DNA of 64,000 nucleotides from Actinacidiphila epipremni. GTDB lineage: Bacteria; Actinomycetota; Actinomycetes; Streptomycetales; Streptomycetaceae. Below, piece after piece: positions 35,121 to 42,621 of this stretch. The stretch spans positions 1 to 64,000 of the forward strand of contig NZ_JAATEJ010000027.1 in NCBI RefSeq assembly GCF_012034175.1, written 5' to 3'. The notes beneath the pieces are model-generated. The model did not search any database. It was given only the letters and a program-made list of their open reading frames with translations, and was not told the origin of the DNA. Each line of letters opens with the position of its first letter. Within the stretch, counting starts at the first letter, position 1. Both the position numbers and the translations under genes were made by a program.

Positions 35121-37397
35121 TCAGCCAGGGCCGGCGCCGAGGATCGTGCCGGCCAGGCCGATCACCACCGGGGCGACGCCCACCAGCAGGAACGCGGGCA
35201 GGAAGCACAGGCCGAGCGGTGCGGTGGCGAGCACCGCCGCGCGGCGGGCCGCGGCCAGGGCGGCGCGGCCGTGGGCGGCGCGCAGGTCCGCGGCCAGCCG
35301 GGTCATCTCCGCCACCGGCGCGCTGCCGATCGTCGACGCCCTGGCCAGGCACCGGCCCAGCTCGCGGGCGGCGGGCTGGGCACCGCCGAAGCGCAGCCAG
35401 CACTCCGCCGGGTCCCCGCCGAGCCGCAGCTCGGCCCGCGCTCGTATCAGCGCGTCCCCGAGCGGCCCGCCCAGACACGCGCCCACCGCGCCCGCCGCGT
35501 CTCCGGGGGTCGCCCCGGCTGCCAGGCACGCGGCCATCAGATCGGCGCACAGCGGGAGCTGGGCCGGATCGGGCTCCGGCGTCATTCCGCGGCTCTCTGT
35601 GGCCCGCTGACGGCCTTTCAGCCATCGTCCGACGCCGAGGGCCGCGACCAGCCCAGCCAGGGCGCCCAGCACCCCGCCGAGTGCCATCGCCAGCCCGAGC
35701 CCGACTGCCGGGCCCGGCCCGTAGCGCCGCACCGGCCCCTCGACCCGTCGCCACCAGCGCTCGCGCTCAGCCCCTCGGACCGGCCCGCGCCCCAGCACCT
35801 CGCCCAGCCCCCGTACCCGTCTCCGCCGGCGCCGGCTCCTCGCAGCCGCGCCCGCGACCGCCGCGACTGCCACCGCCCCGAGCGCAACTGTCCCCAGGCT
35901 GTGGACAACTCCGCCGACCGCGACGACCGCCACCGCCATCGCCTCCGACCGCTCCGATCCCCCGGTCGGCCGGGCCGGCCACGCCCGGTCCGGGGACGAG
36001 CCGGTGCTCGCCGCACCGGACGGCGGCCTCGGCACCACCGCGGGCCGTAGCGACTCGGCGGAAGGCGCGGGGTCGCCCCAGCTCCCCAGCTCCGCCGCCC
36101 GAAGCGGCGACCCGGGCGGCGACGCGTGCTCGGCCGGCCACGCCGGGCCCAGCGCCGGTGGCCTCGCGACCACGGCCGGCCGCAGTGACCCGGCGGAGGA
36201 CGAAGCGGCCGGCTTCACGGAGCGCGGGCGGGTCGATGCCGCCGGGCCGGATTCCGCCGTGCGGATGATGCGGGCCGTCCAGGCGAGGCCCGCCCATTCA
36301 AGGAGGGCGCCGGTCATGAGGCACGCGAGACCGGTCGGGGTGTGGAGGAGCGTCCGGGCGGGGTGGGCGCCGAGCCCGGTGCCGAGGGTGATGCCGAAGC
36401 CGGGGAGGAGCGCGAGCAGAGCCGCGGTGGAGCGGGGGCCGGCCAACTGGGCGCGGAGGTCGTCGCGTTGGTCGGCCTCCGCGCGCAGGGCGGCTGCCAC
36501 CCGGTCGAGCGCACCGGCCAGGCCCGCGCCGCCGTCGACGGCCACCTGCCAGCAGGCCGCCATCGCGGCGAGACCTCGGGTGCCCTCGGACTGCCGGGCG
36601 GCGGTGCGCAGTGCCTGCGGCACGTCACCTCCGAAGCGGGCTGCCGAGAGCAGCAGCCGCGCCGTACCGGCCAGCTCGGGCGTGGCGGCCCACCCGGCCG
36701 CCTCGACCGTCTCGCCGAGCGCGATATGCGGCGGGCGCCCGGCCCGCAGGTCGCCGGCCAGCGCCGCGCAGAGCGCCCCGACGGCCGCAGCCGCGCGCTC
36801 GGCGGCTGCCCGCTCGGCCCGCCGCCGCAGCGCCCGCCCCACGAGCGGAACGGCCACCGCCCCGGCAACCAGCGGCACCACGGACCCCGTCACCACGGCC
36901 AGCACCCCACCCCCCGGCACGCACCACCCTTCCGGCCCCCGCAAGAGCCCCCCGCCTCGGCGCCACACGCCGCCTTCGGCACCTTCCCGGCAATCCGCCC
37001 CCGCAGGGCAGGAATCCGCGCCGCCCCGGCAGCCACCCCCGGCACCCTCCCGGCAGCCCGCCCCCGCAGGGCAGGAACCGTCCCGGCGGTCCCATCCGCC
37101 GGGCCGCCCGGCACGTGGGAACCGCAGCCCGCGAGGCTTGCGCCTGCCGCAGTCGCTCCGGGCGTCGGCGCAGCCGGTACGTGGCCCACGGGCGCGGGCA
37201 GGCTCGCCCTCCGGCAGTCCCCCGCCCCAGCGCTTGGACCGGCGGCGCAACCCGGGCCAGCGGCTCATACGGCGGCTGCCGTCGAGTACACGCCGGGCCC
37301 GGCGGCGCGGGCCGGTACCGTCCAGCGCCGTGCAGACCAGGGCCACCGCGCAGAGCGTCGCCGCCCACATCACCGCCAGGGACTCAGGCGTCCTCAT
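35121..37397 (-). CDS. TadB-TadC fusion (type II/IV secretion platform protein)
   Basis: A 758-residue protein uniting what are normally two genes. Residues 5-27 form a membrane helix, followed by a repetitive Gly/Cys-rich stretch (about 60-140). The TadB-like GspF domain (about 150-390) includes AGDLRAGRPPHIALGETVE and ARFGGDVPQALRTAA. A Ser/Pro/Ala linker with a duplicated motif (SLRPAVVARPPALG, SLRPAVVPRPPSG) runs to about 486. The TadC-like domain occupies 487-758 (LPLCADLMAACLAAGATPGDA; ARASTIGSAPVAEMTRLAADLRA; two C-terminal helices). The ATG at 37397 follows ggaggtgcgcg. An internal ATG at 35939 preceded by ggaggcg could also start TadC separately, but there is no stop between them. 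Confidence 0.8.
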   Translation of the reverse strand: MRTPESLAVMWAATLCAVALVCTALDGTGPRRRARRVLDGSRRMSRWPGLRRRSKRWGGGLPEGEPARARGPRTGCADARSDCGRRKPRGLRFPRAGRPGGWDRRDGSCPAGAGCREGAGGGCRGGADSCPAGADCREGAEGGVWRRGGGLLRGPEGWCVPGGGVLAVVTGSVVPLVAGAVAVPLVGRALRRRAERAAAERAAAAVGALCAALAGDLRAGRPPHIALGETVEAAGWAATPELAGTARLLLSAARFGGDVPQALRTAARQSEGTRGLAAMAACWQVAVDGGAGLAGALDRVAAALRAEADQRDDLRAQLAGPRSTAALLALLPGFGITLGTGLGAHPARTLLHTPTGLACLMTGALLEWAGLAWTARIIRTAESGPAASTRPRSVKPAASSSAGSLRPAVVARPPALGPAWPAEHASPPGSPLRAAELGSWGDPAPSAESLRPAVVPRPPSGAASTGSSPDRAWPARPTGGSERSEAMAVAVVAVGGVVHSLGTVALGAVAVAAVAGAAARSRRRRRRVRGLGEVLGRGPVRGAERERWWRRVEGPVRRYGPGPAVGLGLAMALGGVLGALAGLVAALGVGRWLKGRQRATESRGMTPEPDPAQLPLCADLMAACLAAGATPGDAAGAVGACLGGPLGDALIRARAELRLGGDPAECWLRFGGAQPAARELGRCLARASTIGSAPVAEMTRLAADLRAAHGRAALAAARRAAVLATAPLGLCFLPAFLLVGVAPVVIGLAGTILGAGPG

Positions 37398-37697
37398 CGC
37401 GCACCTCCGGCATCCCGCGTCCAACCGCCCAGCACCGGGCGTCCCGTGCAGGCCACGGCAGGCGCACGGCACCCGGCCGGCCAGGCAGCACGCCCGAACC
37501 CGCCCACGCGCCAGCGGCACGTCCGGCGCCGCACCGCCGGCCCGTGCTCGCGGCAGCGTGAGCGCCCAAGGGCCCCGCCCGCCCGACGTCCCGGCGCAGA
37601 ACCGTGCTCGCGGCAGCGTCAGCCCGGCCGGTGGCGTATCGCCGATCCCCGTGCGGCCCGAGCGCCCAGGAGCGCTGCCCGCGGGGCGTGTTCGTCC
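37398..37697. other. Gap between tadA and tadBC with direct repeats
   Basis: 300 bp without a supportable gene, although a frame on the minus strand is open throughout. Exact 18-bp direct repeats ccgtgctcgcggcagcgt lie at 37542-37559 and 37602-37619, 60 bp apart. In most relatives the tadA stop and tadB start overlap or nearly touch, so this spacer looks acquired by repeat growth. Confidence 0.55.
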
Positions 37698-38852
37698 TCA
37701 TGACGTCCCCCGCTCGCACAGCGCCGTCAGGCGTGGCCAGCCCGGGCCGCGGGTCGGGGGGCCGTTCGGGGTGGAGGTGAGGGCGGGGACCGTCGTCACC
37801 AGGCCGTCCGGGGTGAGGTGGAGGACGTGGATCTCGGAGACGTGGCGGAGGCCGGCCGGGGTGCGGGTGAGGTGGATGACGAGGGAGAGGGCGGCGGACA
37901 GTTGGCTGTGGAGGGCGGCGCGGTCGAGGCCCGCAGTGGAGGCGAGGGCTTCGAGGCGGGCGGGGACGTCGGCGGCGGCGTTGGCGTGGACGGTGCCGCA
38001 GCCGCCTTCGTGGCCGGTGTTGAGGGCGCTGAGGAGGTCGGTGACCTCGGGACCGCGGACCTCGCCGACGACGAGGCGGTCGGGGCGCATGCGCAGGGCC
38101 TGGCGGACCAGGTCCCGGAGGGTGACTTCGCCGGCGCCCTCCTGGTTGGCCGGGCGGGTTTCGAGGCGGACGACATGGGGGTGGTCGGGGCGCAGCTCCG
38201 CGGAGTCCTCGGCCAGGACGATGCGGGCGGCGGGGTCGACCAGGCCGAGCAGGCTACTGAGCAAGGTGGTCTTGCCCGAGCCGGTGCCGCCGCTGATCAG
38301 GAAGGACAGTCGGGCGTCGAGGACGGAGCGCAGCAGCGCCGCCGTCCCCGCGTCGAGTGTGCCCGCGGCGGTCAGCTCGGCGAGGGTGAAGGCGCGGGAG
38401 CGCACGACCCGCAGGGACAGGCACGGCGATCCGACGACGACGGGCGGGAGCACCGCGTGCAGGCGTGTGCCGTCGGGCAGCCGGGCGTCGACCCAGGGGT
38501 GGGCGTCGTCGAGGCGGCGGCCCGCGGTGGTGGCCAGGCGCTGGGCGAGGCGGCGGACGGCGGCGGTGTCGGGGAAGCGGACGGCGGCCCGCTCCAGGCC
38601 CCGGCCGCGGTCGATCCAGACGTCGTCCGGCGCGTTGACCAGGATGTCGGTGACCTCGCGGTCGGCGAGCAGCGCCTCCAGCGGCCCCGCGCCGACCAGT
38701 TCGGAGCGCAGGGCGCTGACGACGCCGAGCACTTCGGTGTCGCCGAGCAGCCGGCCCTCGGCGCGCAGCGCGGCGGTGACCCGGGCGGGGGTGGCCTCGC
38801 CGCCGTGCTCGGCCAGCCGCAGCCGCACCGCGTCGAGCATGTCGCGGCTCAT
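37698..38852 (-). CDS. tadA: TadA/VirB11-type secretion ATPase
   Basis: A 384-residue hexameric ATPase that powers the Tad machine. It has an N-terminal domain (VTDILVNAPDDVWIDRGRGLERAAVRF), Walker A FLISGGTGSGKTTLLSSLL (about 187-205) and the Asp box IVLAEDSAELRPDHPHVVRLETR. Walker B is ALRMRPDRLVVGEVRGPEV, and the His box is TGHEGGCGTVHANAA. Length and motifs match the helicase/secretion neighbourhood ATPase family. Its ATG overlaps the ssd stop by 4 bp (translational coupling). Confidence 0.93.
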   Translation of the reverse strand: MSRDMLDAVRLRLAEHGGEATPARVTAALRAEGRLLGDTEVLGVVSALRSELVGAGPLEALLADREVTDILVNAPDDVWIDRGRGLERAAVRFPDTAAVRRLAQRLATTAGRRLDDAHPWVDARLPDGTRLHAVLPPVVVGSPCLSLRVVRSRAFTLAELTAAGTLDAGTAALLRSVLDARLSFLISGGTGSGKTTLLSSLLGLVDPAARIVLAEDSAELRPDHPHVVRLETRPANQEGAGEVTLRDLVRQALRMRPDRLVVGEVRGPEVTDLLSALNTGHEGGCGTVHANAAADVPARLEALASTAGLDRAALHSQLSAALSLVIHLTRTPAGLRHVSEIHVLHLTPDGLVTTVPALTSTPNGPPTRGPGWPRLTALCERGTS

Positions 38853-39955
38853 GCGGGCACGCTCCCGTCACCTGCGAATGCCCGGTCGAGGAAGGCGGTG
38901 CAGAAGCCGGCCAGTGGTCCGCGGCCGGAGGAGCCCGGTGGGCCGCCGCTGCCGAGGGCCGGGAGGCGGCTTTCCGGGGGCAGTTCGCCGGCGAGCGGGA
39001 GTCCGAGCAGCCGGGCGGTCTCGCGGTCGTCGATGCCTTCGGTGAAGGGGCCGCGGGCGACCACCCGCAGGTCCTTGAGGACCATGCTGAAGGCGGCGGC
39101 GACCCGGGTGGCCGCGGCGACGGCCCGCAGTTCCGCGGGCACGACGAGCAGGCCGATGTCGATCTGCCGCAGCGTCTCGGCGACCGCCTCGTCCACCCTG
39201 CGGGGCAGGTCGACGACGACCAGGCCGCCGCGCCGCCGGGCGGCGCCGAGCACGGAGCGCATGGCCTGCGCGGGGATGACGACCTGGTCGCCGCGGTCCC
39301 AGCTCAGGACGCTCAGCGCGTCGAGCCGGGGCAGGGACTCCTCCAGCACCGCGCTGTTGACGCGTCCGCGCGAGTCGGCGAGGTCGGGCCAGCGCAGGCC
39401 GCCGGAGCGTTCGGCGCCGACGAGGATGTCGATGCCGCCGCCGAGCGGATCGCCGTCGATCAGCATCGTGCGCCGCCGGGCGCGGGCGGAGGTGACGGCG
39501 AGGGCGCAGGCCAGGGTGCTGGCGCCGGCGCCGCCGCGTCCGCCGACCACGCCGACGGTCAGGGCCGGGCGGCCGACGCCTTCGGCGACGTCGGCGATCC
39601 GGTCGACGAGCCAGTGCTCGGCGTCGGGGAGCAGCAGGACGTGGTCGGCGCGGATGTCGAGGGCGGTGCGCCAGATCTCGGCGTCGTCGGGATCCCGCCC
39701 GACGAGCAGGACTCCCCCTCTGCGGGCGACCGCGCGCACGTGCCTGCCGGCTTCCGCTCCCACGAGGACGAGCGGGGCGGTGTCCCAGCTCGCGGCGCGC
39801 GGGGGCGCGCCGAAGACGACTTCCGGTTCCGAACCGGCGGCTGCGCACAACCGCAGCAGATCGTCGAGGAGGCATTCGTCCTCGGTGACAATCAGCGGCC
39901 CGCCCGTGCGTTCGGCTGTCGCCTGCTGAGGTCCGGGCGTGCTGGATCCGAACAT
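38849..39955 (-). CDS. ssd: Septum-site-determining protein Ssd (CpaE/TadZ-like ATPase)
   Basis: A 368-residue MinD/ParA-superfamily protein. Residues 1-115 form a receiver-like N-terminal domain (LIVTEDECLLDDLLRLC). The ATPase begins with a deviant Walker A (VGVVGGRGGAGASTLACAL, about 131-149) and a LIDGDPLGGGIDILVG motif. It continues with VVVDLPRR and SMVLKDLRVVARG. Actinobacterial Ssd is annotated as a septum-site or pilus-positioning protein (CpaE-like). It is the first gene of the minus-strand Tad operon. The upstream region carries paired DnaA boxes. Confidence 0.88.
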   Translation of the reverse strand: MFGSSTPGPQQATAERTGGPLIVTEDECLLDDLLRLCAAAGSEPEVVFGAPPRAASWDTAPLVLVGAEAGRHVRAVARRGGVLLVGRDPDDAEIWRTALDIRADHVLLLPDAEHWLVDRIADVAEGVGRPALTVGVVGGRGGAGASTLACALAVTSARARRRTMLIDGDPLGGGIDILVGAERSGGLRWPDLADSRGRVNSAVLEESLPRLDALSVLSWDRGDQVVIPAQAMRSVLGAARRRGGLVVVDLPRRVDEAVAETLRQIDIGLLVVPAELRAVAAATRVAAAFSMVLKDLRVVARGPFTEGIDDRETARLLGLPLAGELPPESRLPALGSGGPPGSSGRGPLAGFCTAFLDRAFAGDGSVPA

Positions 39956-40052
39956 TTTTCATCCCCCGTCGCTTGTCTTGCGCGCACGGCGTGCGCGGCT
40001 GACATCAGCGTGGGGTGAGAAACCGGATTCAAGATGATCTTGGTCCGGAAAC

Positions 40053-40079
40053 TGTGGACAACTCCGCGATTGTGGATAA
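40053..40079. promoter_or_regulatory. Pair of DnaA boxes upstream of ssd
   Basis: tgtggacaa (40053-40061; complement TTGTCCACA, the Streptomyces-preferred box) and tgtggataa (40071-40079; complement TTATCCACA, the classical box) lie in the same orientation, 18 bp apart. They sit 98-124 bp upstream of the ssd start in the ssd/HAD divergent region. Confidence 0.65.
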
Positions 40080-40236
40080 CTCGTCACTCACACCGGTGAC
40101 TTCACGCCGTCCGCGTAACGATTACCGAGCGTGATCGCACGTACTGATCGAGACGCACACACGCGCGAAGGAGAGCAAGATGAGAGAGGACGCCGCGGGA
40201 CCCGGCCGAGAGCGGCAGAACGGGTCCGGACATGCG

Positions 40237-40269
40237 ACGACCCCCGCCGGGGGGGAGAGCGGGGGTCGT
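40237..40269 (+). promoter_or_regulatory. Strong hairpin in the leader region upstream of the HAD gene
   Basis: Perfect 11-bp arms acgacccccgc (40237-40247) and gcgggggtcgt (40259-40269) with a purine-rich loop. They lie 150 bp upstream of the HAD start and about 55 bp after an ATG (40180) with an excellent ribosome-binding site (gaaggagagcaag). The rest of the gap 39956-40417 holds the DnaA boxes and no supportable gene. A leader-peptide/attenuator arrangement is possible. Confidence 0.45.
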
Positions 40270-40417
40270 CCCCACAGTCCGACTCGGGGGGGGAGGAGCC
40301 AGACCGGGTTAGCACGGTCGCGAACGATCCGTGACTTCCATGGTGTACCCGATGGCCTTCCAGAGCAAACCCACGCGCCTGACCTTACGCCGAATGGTGG
40401 TTGCCTATGCTCGTCCC

Positions 40418-41239
40418 GTGGAAAACCACCTGCCACCGCGCACCGCGGCCTTCTTCGATCTCGACAAGACCGTGATCGCCAAGTCCAGCACACTCGCCTT
40501 CGGGCGGTCCTTCTACCAGGGCGGCCTCATCAACAGGCGCGCGGTTTTGCGCACCGCATATGCCCAGTTCGTGTACCTGGTCGGCGGCGCAGATCACGAC
40601 CAGATGGAAGGCATGCGCAAATACCTGTCCGAGCTGTGCAAAGGATGGAATGTCCAGCAGGTCAGGGAGATCGTCGCCGAGACCCTGCACGACCTCATCG
40701 ACCCGATCATCTACGACGAGGCGGCCTCGCTGATCGAGGAGCACCACGCCGCCGGGCGTGATGTCGTCATCGTCAGCGCCTCCGGCTCCGAGGTGGTCGA
40801 GCCCATCGGCGAGATGCTCGGCGCGGACCACGTGGTGGCCACCCGGATGATCGTCGAGGACGGGGCGTACAACGGCGAGATCGAGCACTACGTCTACGGT
40901 CCGGCCAAGGCCGCGGCGATCGAGGAGCTGGCCCGCTCGGAGGGCTATGACCTGGAGCGTTCCTTCGCCTACAGCGACTCGATCACCGACATCCCGATGC
41001 TGGAGTCGGTCGGCCACCCCTACGCGGTCAACCCCGACCGGGCGCTGCGCCGCGAGGCGGTCGCCCGTGAGTGGCCGGTGCTCACCTTCAACCGCCCGGT
41101 GCGGCTGAACCAGCGCATCCCGAACCTGTCGATGCCGCCGGCCCCGGTGCTCGCCTTCGCCGCGGTCGGCGCGGCGGCAGCGACCGCCGGGCTGGTGTGG
41201 CTGGCGGCCCGGCGCCGCCGCCCGGCGATTATGTCCTGA
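40418..41239 (+). CDS. HAD-superfamily phosphatase (SerB/CicA-like), morphological differentiation-associated
   Basis: A 273-residue HAD hydrolase: motif I AAFFDLDKTVIAKSS (nucleophile Asp near residue 15), motif II VVIVSASGSEVVEPI, motif III lysine in GPAKAAAIEEL and motif IV YSDSITDIPMLE. A C-terminal hydrophobic segment with an Arg cluster (VGAAAATAGLVWLAARRRRPA) suggests membrane anchoring. It corresponds to S. coelicolor SCO3558. The GTG at 40418 is chosen because similarity begins at ENHLPPRTAAFF. A TATGCT hexamer just upstream suggests possible leaderless transcription, but an ATG at 40331 cannot be excluded. Substrate unknown. Confidence 0.88.
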   Translation: MENHLPPRTAAFFDLDKTVIAKSSTLAFGRSFYQGGLINRRAVLRTAYAQFVYLVGGADHDQMEGMRKYLSELCKGWNVQQVREIVAETLHDLIDPIIYDEAASLIEEHHAAGRDVVIVSASGSEVVEPIGEMLGADHVVATRMIVEDGAYNGEIEHYVYGPAKAAAIEELARSEGYDLERSFAYSDSITDIPMLESVGHPYAVNPDRALRREAVAREWPVLTFNRPVRLNQRIPNLSMPPAPVLAFAAVGAAAATAGLVWLAARRRRPAIMS

Positions 41240-41261
41240 TTCATCGCATCCGCCGGAAAAG

Positions 41262-41470
41262 TAAAGAAGCGGGACAGGGGGTTCCGCTGGGAGCGGCCCA
41301 GCGGTAGAAAAGAGTGAGCGGCCCGCGAGACCACGGACTTCCGAGAGGAAGACCGCAGCTCACAGCAGTTGGCCCCACGGACCGAGCATGGATGCCGGGC
41401 ACCCACGCGTAGCCGACCCGCCAACCGGGCCAGCCGCACCAGGTGACGGGCGAAGTCCCCGACCTGATCG
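41262..41470. ncRNA. ssrS: Candidate 6S-like RNA (ssrS) locus
   Basis: The 385-bp convergent gap between the HAD gene and the Fic-like gene has a purine-rich, AT-richer block and several clean hairpins: ccgctggg/cccagcgg (41284-41304), gtgagc/gctcac (41314-41363) and inside it cttcc/ggaag. In S. coelicolor the 6S-like RNA gene is reported between the orthologues SCO3558 and SCO3559 (from memory). The identification rests on synteny plus structure. The strand and exact ends are not determined; the minus strand ends in a T-rich tail near 41262, which would suit a terminator. Confidence 0.45.
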
Positions 41471-41511
41471 GCACGATTCGCGCACGCACTGGTAACGCGG
41501 CGGACATGCCA

Positions 41512-41537
41512 GCGGCGGCACCCTCCGGTGCCGCCGC
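41512..41537. terminator. Bidirectional hairpin terminator
   Basis: Perfect 11-bp stem gcggcggcacc (41512-41522) with ggtgccgccgc (41527-41537) and a 4-nt loop. It lies 88 bp past the Fic-like gene stop on the minus strand and beyond the candidate RNA on the plus strand. Confidence 0.65.
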
Positions 41538-41624
41538 ATTGACGTGCGCCGCCGAACCGCCCGGGCCACCCGGCGCCACGGCCGCGCCGGCTGCCCGAGC
41601 CACCCGGCCGCCCGAGCCGTGCGC

Positions 41625-42515
41625 TCAGGCCGCCCCGCGCTGCATCGCCTCGCACACCGCGACGCTCTCGCGTACGCCCAGCTCCAGCGCCCGCCCGCAG
41701 TGGCCGATCCATACCGCCATGCCCTCGGGAGTACCCGAGGCGTAGCCCTCCAGGGCGCCGAGATACGCGGCCGTACCCAGTTCCGCGTAGCCGACCTCCG
41801 CCGGGCAGATGGACTTCGGGTCCAGCCCGCTGCCGACCAGGACGACCCGTTCGGCGGCCCGCGCGACCGGCCCGTTGAAGGAGCCGAACGGCCGCAGGCT
41901 CAGCAGCTCGCCGTGCACGACCGCCGCCACCACCAGCGCGGGCGCCGCCGTGCCGGACACCAGCAGCGCGGCCAGGCCGTCCAGCCGCGCGGTCACCTCG
42001 AAGGGCTCCGGCAGGTCCAGCTCCGCCGCGTCGACCAGCGGCTCGTCCACCGGCTCGCCCGCCAGCCGGGGCCGGCCCACCGTCGCGTCGTCGGCCACCC
42101 CGCCCGCCGCCACCAGGTGCAGCCGGGCCAGCGCCTGCATCGGCGAGCGCCGCCAGATCCCCAGCAGCTGCCCGGCCTCCGCGGTCAGCCGCAGCGCCGC
42201 GCCGACCGTACGCGCCTGCTCGTCGGCGGTGAAGTCGCTGCGCCGGCGCACCTCTTCCAGCGGCCAGTCGGCGCCGGCCAGTGCCGCGGACCCGCGCGCC
42301 CCGCGCAGCGCGGCCTCCGAGGCGACCTCGTCCGACCTGCGCCGCATCACCCGGTGGCCGTAGACCTTGTCCACCGCCTGCCGCACGGCGTCGACCGCCT
42401 CGGGCACACCGGGCAGCGCGCCGAGAGCGGACAGCGGATCGGTGGACAGCCCCTCGGCGGCGCTGGGGGTATCTCCCGGGTGCAGGCCCGCGGGAGTGTC
42501 AGCGTTCGTAGCCAT
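41625..42515 (-). CDS. Fic-domain-like protein with degenerate active site
   Basis: A 296-residue helical protein matching the Streptomyces family annotated as oxidoreductase or Fic-family (SCO3559-like). The Fic core is recognisable around residue 205 as ELLSLRPFGSFNGPVARA. The catalytic HPFxxGNGRxxR motif has become RPFGSFNGPVAR: the catalytic His is Arg and the phosphate-binding GNGR is lost. AMPylation activity is therefore unlikely. The ATG at 42515 is used because the family N-terminus begins MATNADTPAG. It is divergent from the CooC-like ATPase gene (106-bp gap with a TTGACA hexamer reading toward the ATPase). Confidence 0.8.
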   Translation of the reverse strand: MATNADTPAGLHPGDTPSAAEGLSTDPLSALGALPGVPEAVDAVRQAVDKVYGHRVMRRRSDEVASEAALRGARGSAALAGADWPLEEVRRRSDFTADEQARTVGAALRLTAEAGQLLGIWRRSPMQALARLHLVAAGGVADDATVGRPRLAGEPVDEPLVDAAELDLPEPFEVTARLDGLAALLVSGTAAPALVVAAVVHGELLSLRPFGSFNGPVARAAERVVLVGSGLDPKSICPAEVGYAELGTAAYLGALEGYASGTPEGMAVWIGHCGRALELGVRESVAVCEAMQRGAA

Positions 42516-42621
42516 GCCCAAGACCCTACGCACCCTGCGACACGGCAAACGACCACGAACGAGTGGCTTTTGACACTCCGCGCGCACACCAAAAGTAACG
42601 ACCCGACTACTCTTGGCGAAC

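Noticed and set aside
37384-37719. 111-codon frame between tadA and tadBC
   Set aside because: Overlaps both neighbours, is low complexity with direct repeats and has no pilus-family feature.
40180-40761. 193-codon frame starting at a good ribosome-binding site
   Set aside because: Most of it lies in the wrong frame inside the HAD gene; only a short leader peptide remains possible and is recorded as a finding.
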